A DNA stretch of 64,000 nt, taken from CAUZIZ01 sp965218775. GTDB taxonomy: Bacteria; Acidobacteriota; UBA6911; RPQK01; JAJDTT01. Every line of letters starts with the position of its first letter. Within the stretch, counting starts at the first letter, position 1. Both the position numbers and the translations under genes were made by a program. The notes below the pieces were generated by a model that did not search any database, was not told the origin of the DNA, and saw nothing but the letters and a program-made list of their open reading frames with translations. Below, in pieces: positions 45,342-54,885 of this stretch. Location: assembly GCA_965218775.1 (NCBI GenBank), contig CBDCLS010000006.1, forward strand, positions 1,426,001-1,490,000. Reading direction: 5' to 3'.

Positions 45342-47003
45342 CTATCGGAATCGAAAGGAATACAGCTTGGCGTTCCTGAGGGAGAATCGAATCCGGACCG
45401 GCTTTCCAGCCAGCGCTCCCAGATCACCCTTTCCCTGCCACCGCATCTCGTGGTTACCGGTCGTCCGCACTGGGTCCGACTGATCGAGCGTGAATCCGCC
45501 AATCGGTTCGTGTGACACACCGAGAAGCTCGGCCTTGAGTTCGGCCTGACCTGCGCCGTGATTGTGCTTGGATGCCTGGAAATTGACGACCAAGGTCTTT
45601 CCCTGGAAGGTGAAAGGCCGCGTCACCAGCCTCCCGGGGCGAATCTTGCCGGCATCCACCGAGACGAACCCATCCTCTCGAACTGTAGCCAAACCCACGG
45701 CAAAGGCAGCCTTATCGCCTTGCTCGTAGAGAGCCTCCGGACCTCTCCAATTGCCTCCATAGTAGAAAATCCAGATCTTGCCATCATGGACCCAGGGCTT
45801 CTTCACGTAGACGGTGCTCTCGTCGAAATCGCCATAGTCCCCCACTCGGATTAAGGGTTCGCGAAACTCCCGCTGAAAGTGGACCCCGTCGCGACTCACC
45901 GCCAGCGTTGGATAGTGCAGGGTGTTGGTCGTCCTGAAGATCCAGATCAGGCCGATGGTGAATTCCTCGTAGTGGAAGACGGGCATTCCGTAGAATTCGG
46001 TATCGGGAAAGTCCTTCTCATCCGGAATCAGAATGGTCTCCATCTCGCTCCACTGAAACATGTCGGGACTCTCTGCCCGACCGATAACTCGTTTCCCGAT
46101 GGGACAGTAGCGATGGAGACAGTTCTCCAGATACTTTACATATGCCTTTCTAAGAGGGTCCCAGTTGCACACGAAGTTCCCCCAGCGCCGGTCCCACCAG
46201 GGAAATCCTTCGCCCACCGTGCGGGGGTTCCCTTCGTAGGGAATCCACTCGATTCCGTCAGGCGAGTGGAACAGATCCACTTCAACTCCGTCCCAGGCAT
46301 AGAGCCCGGGGTCGTTCTTGGGCCGGCGACTTCCTTCCCGCTTCACTACCTTCTTATATCGTTTCTTCGGATCGGGATTGTTGGGATCGTAGTAGGTGGA
46401 TACGAAATCCTCGGCGGGCAGAATGTTATTGTTCCTGGAACCCTGGAACTCCACCAGGCCCAGGTTTGGCTTTTCCCAGTGGATCCCGTCTCGTGAAGTC
46501 GCATACAGATTGATCCAGTCACTTCGGCCCGCGTATTCCGAGTACCCGTAGATCTCATCGACTTTCTCCCTGACGGCTCTCCCTCCCTTCTCCGAATAGT
46601 CCCAACGGTAGGGTTTCAACCGGTCTCCTCCCTTCTTGGCAGTGAAGCTACCGGTGCTCCTGTACCACATCTTGAAGATGCCTTCGTCTTCATCGTAGAC
46701 GACCTGGTCCAGGCCGATGTAATGGCCCTCCCAGGATCTATCCGCCTTGAGCACTGGATTGGTTGGGTGTTTGAGCGCCGGATTGAGCACCCGTTGCGCA
46801 TCAACCAGGCTCTCGACCATGTGGTCGTCCAAAAAGAGCTGTTTCCGGTTTCCAATGTCCTCGACACCCGAGTTGGATCCCTCAACCCACGGGAGGGTCA
46901 AACTCAGAAGTGCGAAAGTCAGCACGAGATTCTTCATAGCGTGTCCTGAAGGAATCCCGGCCTCAGATGATCGAGGCCGAGAAGTGTCGATCTGTGCGCT
47001 CAT
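45342..47003 (-). CDS. Secreted beta-propeller glycosidase-like protein (GH32/43-like)
   Basis: 553 residues from the ATG at 47003 (preceded by GGAGAGA), or 531 from ATG 46937, which begins directly with the signal peptide (NLVLTFALLSLTLPWVEGS). Five-bladed-propeller style motifs recur: KMWYRSTGSF, ATSRDGIHWEKPNLGLVEFQ, FHSPDGIEWIPY, AVSRDGVHFQREF. A C-terminal beta-sandwich (RPFTFQGKTLVVNFQASKHN) follows. The family is common in Planctomycetota and Acidobacteriota but poorly characterised; hydrolase activity is inferred. A decayed relative lies at 58814-60041. Confidence 0.75.
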   Translation of the reverse strand: MSAQIDTSRPRSSEAGIPSGHAMKNLVLTFALLSLTLPWVEGSNSGVEDIGNRKQLFLDDHMVESLVDAQRVLNPALKHPTNPVLKADRSWEGHYIGLDQVVYDEDEGIFKMWYRSTGSFTAKKGGDRLKPYRWDYSEKGGRAVREKVDEIYGYSEYAGRSDWINLYATSRDGIHWEKPNLGLVEFQGSRNNNILPAEDFVSTYYDPNNPDPKKRYKKVVKREGSRRPKNDPGLYAWDGVEVDLFHSPDGIEWIPYEGNPRTVGEGFPWWDRRWGNFVCNWDPLRKAYVKYLENCLHRYCPIGKRVIGRAESPDMFQWSEMETILIPDEKDFPDTEFYGMPVFHYEEFTIGLIWIFRTTNTLHYPTLAVSRDGVHFQREFREPLIRVGDYGDFDESTVYVKKPWVHDGKIWIFYYGGNWRGPEALYEQGDKAAFAVGLATVREDGFVSVDAGKIRPGRLVTRPFTFQGKTLVVNFQASKHNHGAGQAELKAELLGVSHEPIGGFTLDQSDPVRTTGNHEMRWQGKGDLGALAGKPVRIRFSLRNAKLYSFRFR

Positions 47004-47160
47004 GGTCTCTCTCCTTCCTTTTTCCGCTTCTCATTCGGCCAGGCGCCGTCGAACCCAACCTGTCTGAATTGGCCGATCTCTTCCGGACCTCCCAGACTCG
47101 AGACCACGTAGGCGGTCTCACCTGCGGCCAGCTTCTGGTTCACTCCGTTCGGTCGCCTGT
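47000..47160 (-). pseudogene. 3' fragment of an unknown gene
   Basis: An open frame reading NGVNQKLAAGETAYVVSSLG then GPEEIGQFRQVGFDGAWPNE ends with a TGA overlapping the next ATG (ATGA at 47000-47003). It has no start of its own. Looks like the end of a lost gene formerly coupled to the propeller gene; family not recognised. 47161-47292 is featureless. Confidence 0.25.
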
Positions 47161-47292
47161 TCACATTGATACAAGCAGATGGGTAAGATTATGTCGCTTT
47201 CAGCATAGAAAGGCGACAGATGTAGCTACATCCCGATTTGGTGCAGAGAGAAAAGGAGAGCGTACAAGGCCACTTGAGGTCGGGGATCCGCC

Positions 47293-47679
47293 CTATTTGG
47301 GATCGTCTTCCACCAGCTCTAGAATCTCCTTGGGCTCAAAGACGCCGCCCCCTTTGAGCAGACGCCAGATCTTGCGTGTGTTGCGAATGTCCTGGAGGGG
47401 ATCGGCGTCCAGGATCAAACGGTCGGCCAGCTTCCCTTCTTCAATGGTACGAAGCTCTTCAGCGGCCCCCGCGATGCGGGCTGCGGTTCCCGTAGCAGCA
47501 GCGATTGCCTCATCTTCTGGCTCTCCACTGAATGCGCCAAGAATGACTCGCGGCCCGGGTCGCATACCGGCCACGCCGCTCTGGCCCCAGGCACTTCTCC
47601 GGCAAAGCGATTTACGTCCAGGTGGGAGAATCGGCGGCTGGAGCCACGCGGAGATGGTTCTCGGCTCTCCATCGCCCAC
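47293..47679 (-). pseudogene. Amidohydrolase C-terminal relic
   Basis: The frame ends in TGTAARIAGAAEELRTIEEG, KLADRLILDADPLQDIRNTR, KIWRLLKGG, the standard end of amidohydrolase-superfamily proteins (EPGKLADLVVLDGDPL). The metal-binding barrel is absent. Residual gene, unrelated in detail to the intact amidohydrolase at 13115. Confidence 0.6.
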
Positions 47680-47896
47680 TCAAGCCATATTGTGGATAAA
47701 AGCGATGGTGGCGGATGACCGGTCTCCGAACCGACTCGGCGCCGATGATTCGGTAGAGAACGGAACAGGAAAGCGGTGCACGAGACAACGCCGTATGTCC
47801 CGCTCAAGGCTCCAGGCATCTTGCCTGGCCGATTGATGGGAACGAGGCAGGCATCCGACCTGAGCGGCGCCGTTCCCACAACAGCCGGCCTACAGA

Positions 47897-49072
47897 CTAC
47901 TCCTTCACCCGATAGCGGTCCACGAACTCCCAGTCCAGTTCCAGTCCGAGACCGGGCTTCTCGGTCATCTGCACAGAGCCGTTCAACACCCGAAAGGGCG
48001 GGCGGTAGAGCCTGGACCAGATCTGATAGGGCTCGGTGCGAGGGCAGGCAGGAATCATCAGCCCGTTGGGAACGGCTGCCACCAGGTGGGAGTTGAGATC
48101 CGGGTACTGGGCGCCGTGGGGAGCAACCGGGACGTGATACGCCTGGGCCAGGGCCGCGATCCGCCGCATGCCGGTGTAGCCACCGCCCACGAGGATGTCG
48201 GTCTGGACCAGCTCCAGGCCGCCCGCGGTGATCAATCTGCGGATACCGTAGAGCGTGCCTTCGCCTTCACCACCCGCGATGAGGGCATCCGTGCTTTTGG
48301 CCACCATGCGCAGGTAGGCAAGTTCGTCGTCGCGGCGAACCGGCTCCTCGATCCAGAACAGATTGTAGGGCACAAACCGCCTGGCCATCTCCGCCGCCCT
48401 GGGCCCGTCCCACATACGCCACACGTCAATCATCAGGCGTAGGTCCGGCCCCACCCGTTCTCTGGAAAGCCGGACCTTCTCCACGGCAGCCTCGGAGTCG
48501 GCGGTGGTCAGGTGGAACTTGACAGCCTTGTATCCCAGGTCGGCATGCTTTCCCACCAGCTCGGCCAGCTCGCCCGGAGTCTGGTCGAAATAGCCGATGC
48601 CGTCGGCATAGACTTGCACCCGGTCCCGGTGGCCGCCCAGCAGCCGCCAGACCGGCTGGCCGCAGGATTTGCCGTACAGGTCCCACAAGGCGATGTCCAG
48701 AGCGCCGATCGAGGACATGGCCGAGCGTCCCGGACCGCGAAACCGCCAGGCCTTTTCGTACATCGCTTCCCAGTGCTGAGAGATGCGGTATGGGTCCTGG
48801 TCCAGCAACAAGGGGGCGAGCTCGTCTTGGATGATGCCAGCGTCGCCGCCCCGGCCGATTCCGTAGAGACCGTCGTCCCCGTGGACCAGCACAAGCAGCC
48901 AGTCGCGCGTCTTGCGCCCTTCCACCGGACCCCAGGGATGCCGCAAGGTGATGGTTTCGACCCGAGAGATCTTCGTTGCCTGGGATGGCTGGCCCTGGCC
49001 CGTCCACGTCAGCAGAACCAGGGTGGACCAGGCAAGGGCCAACCGGCCGGATGTCCTTCGCATCTTGGTCAT
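47897..49072 (-). CDS. Enolase-superfamily enzyme (mandelate racemase/muconate lactonizing type), exported
   Basis: 391 residues from ATG 49072 (AAGGAG upstream). Signal peptide (RLALAWSTLVLLTWTGQGQP). Capping domain followed by a modified TIM barrel: KAVKFHLTT (lysine of the KxK region), metal ligands in RLMIDVWRMW, WIEEPVRRDD and AGGEGEGT, and a histidine in PVAPHGAQYPD late in the barrel, as in acid-sugar dehydratases. Probably dehydrates or epimerises a sugar acid. Export is unusual for the family but the same appears for the split homologue at 55700, which has a Tat-type start. 47680-47896 has no gene. Confidence 0.82.
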   Translation of the reverse strand: MTKMRRTSGRLALAWSTLVLLTWTGQGQPSQATKISRVETITLRHPWGPVEGRKTRDWLLVLVHGDDGLYGIGRGGDAGIIQDELAPLLLDQDPYRISQHWEAMYEKAWRFRGPGRSAMSSIGALDIALWDLYGKSCGQPVWRLLGGHRDRVQVYADGIGYFDQTPGELAELVGKHADLGYKAVKFHLTTADSEAAVEKVRLSRERVGPDLRLMIDVWRMWDGPRAAEMARRFVPYNLFWIEEPVRRDDELAYLRMVAKSTDALIAGGEGEGTLYGIRRLITAGGLELVQTDILVGGGYTGMRRIAALAQAYHVPVAPHGAQYPDLNSHLVAAVPNGLMIPACPRTEPYQIWSRLYRPPFRVLNGSVQMTEKPGLGLELDWEFVDRYRVKE

Positions 49073-49407
49073 TCTCGGTTTCTCCTTGCTTGGCTTGTCT
49101 GGCAACTTCTTGACCCATGTCTTCTTTCGCGAGTCCAGTTGTCCATCTCGAGCCCTTCGAACCAGATGCCTTTCGTGAAGCACATGCTGGTCAGCATATT
49201 ATCCTCGTTACCTGCATAAGACGGTAGCAGTGAACCTCCAAGGGCCCTTCGTTATCCGCCTGCTGGAAACGAATTGTGAGAGGGTCACAACTACTCGGAC
49301 GTACGACACCTAAATCGCCGAGCCCCATTCGGACGGGTTAGGGGATTGATTCAAGCACGAGTATTGTAGTAATCCAAATCTGACCGTACAAACAGTAAAC
49401 TAAACTA
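49073..49407. other. Intergenic region with a fragment of repeat R
   Basis: 335 bp. The only recognised part is CAAATCTGACCGTACAAACA (about 49375-49394), a reversed piece of the right part of repeat R, ending directly at the boundary of the IS at 49408. Confidence 0.5.
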
Positions 49408-51059
49408 GTTCTCATCCGGGAACCCCCGTTTTCTGAGGTTCCATCGGTGGTTTCTTCGACAATACCAGGGTTTCGGGCAGTGACTTCCCTCCGTTTCAGA
49501 GGAGGGTTTGCAAGCTAGTCCTCGAAAGTCGTTTTTAAGAGACACCAATCCTTGAACTCCCGCACCCTAATAGTGGACTCTGAGCTTTCTACAACAGCAA
49601 ACGAGCCAGGACGAGCAAGTTGTAACTGAGCACCGAAAGCTGCACATACTGCTGGAAGTGATCCCAGCCCTTCCAGGTGCAGCGGTCGACTCCAAAGACC
49701 CGCTTGAGCATCGAGATGCAGCCTTCGATCCCGGCCCGAAAGCGTCTCAGTTGTCGATAGACCCAGCTGGAACGAACCATATCGGGGACCTTCAAGTTCC
49801 TCTTTTTGGCAAACGCGACATCTTCGATGCCCTGCTTCTTGCCCCACTGGAGATTGTCCTGGGTAGCGAATCCCCCGTCAAAACTGGCCTGCCGAGGATA
49901 GAAGCCGTAGTGCTCGAAATGGCGTCGGAGCATGGGTTTCAGCTGAGTCTGATCGGCCGGATTCCCGGCCACAACTCGACAGTCCAAGATCAGCGAACTC
50001 TTGCCACAGGTCAAAAACACCTTGTGGCCAAAGACGGTCTCTCTGCCTCCCGTCTGAAGGATGTCGCTATGCTCCTCAAAGATGGAAACGACCTTTTCCT
50101 CCGCCGCCACCGTCTCTCCCCGCAGGATCCGGCGCTCGGTTTGATCGATGACCTGCTGCAGCAACTCCAAATAATGACGCAACTTTCCAGCGATTATCAA
50201 ACTGTGGCAGTCCTCCCACTGGGAGGCATTCTCAAGCGCCAACTTGCCATAGTGTCGGGTCTTTTTTGCCACCTTCAGCAGATCGAGGTAAACGACCTTC
50301 TTGCGGGCTTTACCCCGGACGTTGCGGAGATTGATCACACGACGTTTGGCCCGCCGACAGTGGTCCCGGTAGCTCACTCGATGGGATTGGCCTAAATCTC
50401 GTAACAACGCCGTGACCGTGCGGATCGAATCGTACAACAGCCGGGAATCAAAAGGATGGCGGATGGGGCTGGGGACGTTTGTCGCATCCACCCGGATCTT
50501 GTGTCCCTGCTCCAGTCCTTGGGCCTTCGCCCATTGGACCAGGATCTGCCCGATCCCCTCCCAGGTCGCGGCCTGGATTCGACTGAGGTTCTCCTGCAGA
50601 CAACTCTTGCCCGGAGCCCACCCTAAGGGTAAGCGGCAAAACGCCCGAAAGCTCTCGGAGTCGGCTAAGTGAAAGGCCAGCTTCTCGTAGGACAGCTGAT
50701 GCCAGTTCTTGAGCACCGCACAACGCAGGAGCTGCTCGGCACTCAGGCCCGGCGAACCGTTTTGGGGATCCACTTTGTCAGACAGATCTTGTAAAACCAG
50801 ATCCAGGATCTCGGGATTCTTATCGAGAATCTTCGAGATCGTGCGGAGCTCGTCACTCAAGCGGTGATTGGGCCACACAGGGGCGAGCGGCCTCTGTGGT
50901 TCGCTGTTCTTTCTCATCGTTGGAGCTCCAGTTTTGTCGTAAATCCTTTTCTTTGAGTTAGTTGGCAAACTTATTCTACCAAGAGGACCTGACAAAAACG
51001 GAGCTCCTAAATCTCTTCTTTCCCTTTTATTTCCAGTCACTTACAATCGAACGGACGAG
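49408..51059 (-). mobile_element. ISNCY/IS5-like insertion sequence
   Basis: About 1652 bp, bounded by a 10-bp direct repeat AACTAAACTA (49398-49407 and 51060-51069). GTTCTCATCCGG near the left end and CGGACGAGAAC near the right end form short inverted repeats that partly overlap the direct repeat, so exact ends are uncertain by a few bases. It is inserted next to a fragment of repeat R. Confidence 0.75.
49589..50917 (-). CDS. DDE transposase (ISNCY-like)
   Basis: 442 residues from ATG 50917 (GGAG upstream); the frame is open further upstream to 51040. The N-terminal domain LSAEQLLRCAVLKNWHQLSY and EKLAFHLADSESFRAFCRLP is typical of ISNCY/IS1182-like transposases. The DDE core shows IRVDATNVPSPI, ASFDGGFATQDNL and the glutamate in FRAGIEGCISMLKRVFG. 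Appears intact. Family name from memory; IS5-like is the alternative. Confidence 0.85.
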   Translation of the reverse strand: MRKNSEPQRPLAPVWPNHRLSDELRTISKILDKNPEILDLVLQDLSDKVDPQNGSPGLSAEQLLRCAVLKNWHQLSYEKLAFHLADSESFRAFCRLPLGWAPGKSCLQENLSRIQAATWEGIGQILVQWAKAQGLEQGHKIRVDATNVPSPIRHPFDSRLLYDSIRTVTALLRDLGQSHRVSYRDHCRRAKRRVINLRNVRGKARKKVVYLDLLKVAKKTRHYGKLALENASQWEDCHSLIIAGKLRHYLELLQQVIDQTERRILRGETVAAEEKVVSIFEEHSDILQTGGRETVFGHKVFLTCGKSSLILDCRVVAGNPADQTQLKPMLRRHFEHYGFYPRQASFDGGFATQDNLQWGKKQGIEDVAFAKKRNLKVPDMVRSSWVYRQLRRFRAGIEGCISMLKRVFGVDRCTWKGWDHFQQYVQLSVLSYNLLVLARLLL

Positions 51060-51198
51060 AACTAAACTAAGGGCGATAGGTGCAAGTGGCTTAGGTGATC
51101 GAAGCCGCACAGGAAGCCTCGTCGACTGATCCTCGGCTGGTTCATGATCCCTGAGCAGATCCCAAGGAAGAGATTGTCCCTCGGTTGTGGGCTCGAGA

Positions 51199-51705
51199 TC
51201 ACCCGATCTTCTGCGTGAGTGCCGGTACCCCTCCCAGGGCTCTGGTGTAGGCGGTGAGCTGACCCGTGTGGTACATCTCGTGCGCGATTCCGTGGTGGAA
51301 CCAGGCCAGTCGGGTTCCCTGTTTGCCGTCGAATCGTGTAATCAGCTGGAGCATCATGATCTCACCGAGCTCGCGGAACTTCGTCTGGCTCTCCTCGAAG
51401 GAAGATTTCAGAAGACCTACCAACTCCTCCCGGGTCTCGCTCCCACTCACAGGGCGCACATAACGCTTCGCCATTTCGGCCCAGGATTCGCGGTGGAAGT
51501 CGGTGTCGGGACGACACAGCTCCCCGGTCATGACCTCACCCGCTTCCAGCAGGTGTTGGACGATCTCCCGGACGCTGCGACTCGAGGGAGTGAGACGAAA
51601 ATCCAGTTGATCCTCGGGTATGTTCTCGACTTCTTCGACCAAGTGTTGTCGGATCCCCTGCCAGGCCTCCAGGGCCTCGTCGAGAATAGAACTGAAAACA
51701 CTCAT
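51199..51705 (-). CDS. DinB-family protein
   Basis: 168 residues from ATG 51705, preceded by a strong GAGGAGGG. Four-helix bundle of the DinB/YfiT type with the metal-binding histidines in VQHLLEAGEV and AHEMYHTGQLTAY. Members are metal-binding, sometimes thiol transferases; the role here is unknown. A longer in-frame extension to 51804 runs into a MITE-like element inserted 55 bp upstream and is not likely to be translated. Confidence 0.88.
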   Translation of the reverse strand: MSVFSSILDEALEAWQGIRQHLVEEVENIPEDQLDFRLTPSSRSVREIVQHLLEAGEVMTGELCRPDTDFHRESWAEMAKRYVRPVSGSETREELVGLLKSSFEESQTKFRELGEIMMLQLITRFDGKQGTRLAWFHHGIAHEMYHTGQLTAYTRALGGVPALTQKIG

Positions 51706-51756
51706 GCTGCCCTCCTCTCGGGAAGATGAATCGCCGAGGAGTCGGCTCGCCGCTCC

Positions 51757-51943
51757 TAAGGGTCTGCGCAAAAATAACTTGGCATTTTGGCATCTCATTT
51801 TCACACCATCTTCGGCCGCTCCTCAATCGCGAAATCCTCAACGTAGACCCTGCTACGCCTGCGGTTTCGCTCAATCGTTCGCGGCCAAATCTGGTGCAAA
51901 TCTGAGCGCCAATTCTACCAAGTTATTCTTGCGCAGACCCTTA
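51757..51943. mobile_element. 190-bp TIR element, copy 1
   Basis: Bounded by TAAGGGTCTGCGCAAAAATA and its inverted partner ATTCTTGCGCAGACCCTTA. The inner part contains GGCCGCTCCTCAATCGCGAA and GGTTTCGCTCAATCGTTCGC, and a small hairpin CGTAG/CTACG. The same element occurs at 51942, 52643 and 63580. It lies just upstream of the DinB gene, so it could alter that promoter. Confidence 0.85.
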
Positions 51944-52127
51944 GGGCTCGCGCAGAAATAACTTGGCATTTTGGCATCTCATCTTCACACCATCTTCGGC
52001 CGCTCCTCGGTCGCGAAATCCTCAACGTAGACCCTGCTACGCCTGCGGTTTCGCTCAATCGTTCGCGGCCAAATCTAGTGCAAATCTGAGCACCAATTCT
52101 ACCAAGTTATTTCGGCGCAAACCCTAA
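51942..52127. mobile_element. 190-bp TIR element, copy 2
   Basis: Directly abuts copy 1 in the same orientation. Tips are slightly changed: TAGGGCTCGCGCAGAAATAA on the left and TTATTTCGGCGCAAACCCTA on the right. The inner sequence is almost identical to copy 1. Confidence 0.85.
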
Positions 52128-52322
52128 GCGTTTCAGGTTGACCAGGATACAATCTGCCGCCGGAAACTGCACACCAGGCAGCTCCGAGCGCGGAGACATT
52201 TTCCCGTCGTGCCCGAAGCGTGATGCTTCTCCAGGGAAGTGTTGTTGACCTCCCCCACGAGTCTCGCAACACGTGATTCTACCCGGATTTCCTGTGCTAT
52301 CTCTGTCAGTATGTGTTTAGCG

Positions 52323-52550
52323 CCCTCCCTTGCCTTTGCCCGCGCCCGTGCCCTTGCCCGACTTCATCTTTCGGTCGTATCCAAGCCCTTGACCAACCCG
52401 GTCTGCATTGAGACGATTTCAGACAATGTCTTCTCCGCCCGCTGTACATCGTCATTGGCGGCAACGTGCAAGCGCCGCAAGATGTCCATGATGGCAGAGA
52501 AAGGCGAGACGATCGTCAGGAACAGGCACGGGCAAGGGCGCGGGCAAGGC
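52323..52550. repeat. GGGCAAGGGC-type inverted repeat flanking a gene relic
   Basis: CCCTTGCCTTTGCCCGCGCC (52326-52345) faces GGCAAGGGCGCGGGCAAGG (about 52531-52549). The same arms occur at 14364-14531. They bracket the four-helix-bundle relic. Confidence 0.55.
52364..52489 (-). pseudogene. Four-helix-bundle (23S rRNA IVS-type) protein, C-terminal relic
   Basis: The last 30 or so codons (NDDVQRAEKTLSEIVSMQTG, LVKGLDTTER) resemble the end of the four-helix-bundle proteins encoded in 23S rRNA intervening sequences and scattered genomic copies (AEADEIVSMLTGLIKGL). Upstream codons become unrelated and enter the adjacent TIR element. Homology judged by eye. Confidence 0.4.
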
Positions 52551-52642
52551 GGACACTCAGGTCGTACGGGGAACGTCGAAGGAACCACAGCAATCCTCCT
52601 TGGAGCCGACTTTCTATCTCGGATTCTTAGGAGCTGCCAGTT

Positions 52643-52833
52643 CCTTAGGGTCTGCGCAAAAATAACTTGGCATTTTGGCATCTCATTTTCACACCATCTT
52701 CGGCCGCTCCTCAATCGCGAAATCCTCAACGTAGACCCGGCTACGCCTGCGCTTTCGCTCAATCGTTCGCGGCCAAATCTGGTGCAAATCTGAGCGCCAA
52801 TTCTACCAAGTTATTCTTGCGCAGACCCTTAGG
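52643..52833. mobile_element. 190-bp TIR element, copy 3
   Basis: Nearly identical to copy 1 and in the same orientation: left tip CCTTAGGGTCTGCGCAAAAA, right tip TTGCGCAGACCCTTAGGG. It starts right after the four-helix-bundle relic. Confidence 0.85.
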
Positions 52834-53316
52834 GCGCTTTGCGCGGAAGTGCCCACCGCTCCTCGCCAGAATCGTTCGATCGCGATTCCCCCAGCGAACT
52901 CCCCCTCGCACAACCCGGCTCCAGCCCGGAACGCCGTTCGACTCCGAAGCCCGAACCTTGCCCCTGCTGTCAGCAAGGCAGCCTCCACCTGGCGCAAACC
53001 TTGCCCGCCAGGACCACCCCGATTCAACCTCGGATGAACTCTCCAGGTCCCTCATGAATGGACCTCTCCAGACCATCTCAGACGACCTCCTACCCGAACC
53101 CGATCGGGCTTGAAGAACTCGTATGTCTGTCGCTCTCAAGCACACCGCAGAAAAAGCTTCATTCGCTCGCCTCTCGTGGCCATATCACCCTGCCATTCAC
53201 CCCGAGGCCCACCACCCCGCTCGATACTCTCCTTCTTCTTCGACTTTCCTTTTACCCTCCTAAACGCTAACCTCGAAACAATCCCCATAGAGGGACACCC
53301 GCGGCTCAGTCCAACG
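52834..53316. other. Intergenic region, no gene seen
   Basis: About 480 bp of biased composition (C-rich on this strand). Several overlapping short frames exist on both strands, none recognisable. No structure other than the inverted repeat starting at 53317. Confidence 0.35.
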
Positions 53317-53395
53317 GGATTGTATCCGCCATGCTTACAATCGATCGGCTGACTCAACCAACTCCGGTGCTTTTCAAGCACAGCGGATACAATCC
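53317..53395. repeat. Inverted repeat upstream of the ICMT-like gene
   Basis: GGATTGTATCCGCCATGCTT (53317-53336) faces AAGCACAGCGGATACAATCC (53376-53395), 18 of 20 positions matching, 39 nt apart. It ends 18 bp before the start codon of the next gene and could fold in its leader. Confidence 0.6.
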
Positions 53396-53412
53396 TTATG
53401 CAGTAACTTCTC

Positions 53413-54134
53413 ATGGCCTCTGACACAACGCCCAAGGACTCGCAGGCAACGAGACGCTTGCCTAAGTTCGGTGCGTTTTGGATCGTGGTGGCGTGCGCTG
53501 TGCTGTCGTGCCTGTTCATCTCGATAGCATGCAATTCAGATGCGACTCTCGGCTCAATTTACTGGGGTCTATTTGCCGCCCATGGTTTTGTTTGCCTGGT
53601 CTGCGTGCTAATCGGGAATCCTGTGGTAGTCGAGCGGCGAATGAAGTCCGGTCCGGGAACGAAGGCTTGGGACAAGGTGTGGATCGCCTTGATTCTTGTG
53701 AATTCAATCGCTGTGTGTGTCGTCGCGACGTACGATCTGAAAACGCGTGCCGGAGAATCAACTCGGCCCGGAACGCCGCTCTGGCTGCTCGGTGCCGTGA
53801 TCTTTGGATTCGGCTGGACGATTCTCACCTGGTCGATGCTGGCGAATCCGTTCTTCGAAAAAACTGTTCGTATTCAGACGGAACACGGACATCACGTTGT
53901 CAACACCGGGCCCTATGCCTACATTCGACATCCCGGTTACGTCGGTTTCTGTGCTCTGTTGCTCTCGACGCCGCTCCTGATCGCGTCGGTATGGACCTCA
54001 TCCCAGTCTCGTTTGCCGCGATCGGGTTGGTGATTCGTACGGTACTTGAGGATCGCACGCTCCAAGCTGAACTGCCTGGTTACTCTGAGTACGCGACTCA
54101 GGTTCGATTCCGGCTGCTTCCCGGACTTTGGTGA
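53413..54134 (+). pseudogene. Isoprenylcysteine carboxyl methyltransferase-like membrane protein, frameshifted
   Basis: The first frame (53413-54033) has several membrane helices and the family motif VVNTGPYAYIRHPGYVGF. Near 53995 the sense continues in the -1 frame as MDLIPVSFAAIGLVIRTVLE then DRTLQAELPGYSEYATQVRF and RLLPGLW, the expected C-terminal end with the EDR/EYxxRVR-like motif. A single missing base after the codons SVW explains this. Methyltransferase of the ICMT/PEMT type. Either a mutation or a sequence error; if an error, the gene is intact at about 240 residues. Confidence 0.75.
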
Positions 54135-54284
54135 AAGATGCTGCACAACGAGGCGATGCACCGGAGCGGGCTGCGTGTTCGGTTTTCCACGTCGTTCGCT
54201 TCATTTGAGGTTTTTTGTTTTTCCACGATCACTCGCGTTGGTCCGCCCGCCCGGTGATCTTGGTCGTCGTTGGACTATCGCCCT

Positions 54285-54390
54285 TGCCGGAGAAGTGCCT
54301 GGCGAGAGCGGAAGGAGCCTCTGGGTTTTCTCCAATCTCAGCGTCGTGCATTCGACGCTTCCACCGAGAATCTGACTGTCCGCTTTTAGG
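54285..54390. repeat. Dispersed repeat R, copy 3, left part
   Basis: GCCGGAGAAGTGCCTGG ... GAGCGGAAGGAGCCTCTGGG ... CTGTCCGCTTTTAGG matches 31629-31760. The group II intron starts immediately after TTTTAGG. The right part of the repeat resumes at about 55411-55470 (AAGCGGCCG ... GACACTGTCTGTAAGATC). Confidence 0.6.
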
Positions 54391-54885
54391 GTGCGCCGTG
54401 CAAAGGCGGCGCTTTCCCAGTGGGTGAAAGCCCCACCCGGCAACCGCTCCAGCCGGAAGCAACCGGAGCAACTATGGAGGTAACGAAATGGTTGAAGCCT
54501 CTGGTGAAGCGTGTCACGAATTGGTGACCGCGCGAGTGTGCAGGCCGTAACGCGAGTGAACGCTGAGCAAGCCTCGAAAAGGACGATGCGCAGGCCGACC
54601 CGGCTCCTAGACCGGGGAAGGCTGATACGGCTGGGGAAGAGAGCGAAGCAGGCACCCAGTCGCTGCGCCGGGGTAGTGGCGACAGCATGTACACAAGGGA
54701 AGCGCAGGCAACACGGGAAGCCCCTAGGCGTGGTCAGGGATGGCCAACCGGAGGCCCGTGAGGGACAGACCGGGCGCCTGGGGGTGGCGGAGAGGCCCGT
54801 AGTACTGAGGAAGCCGGGGAATGCCGGTGGAGGGAAGGGGCCTTAGTTCAAGACGAATGCAGGACGTAGTGAAGGGACCAGGAGA

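Noticed and set aside
52364..52762. Single 132-residue protein
   Set aside because: Its N-terminal half is translated TIR element; only the C-terminal 30-40 codons resemble a real protein, so it is listed as a relic.
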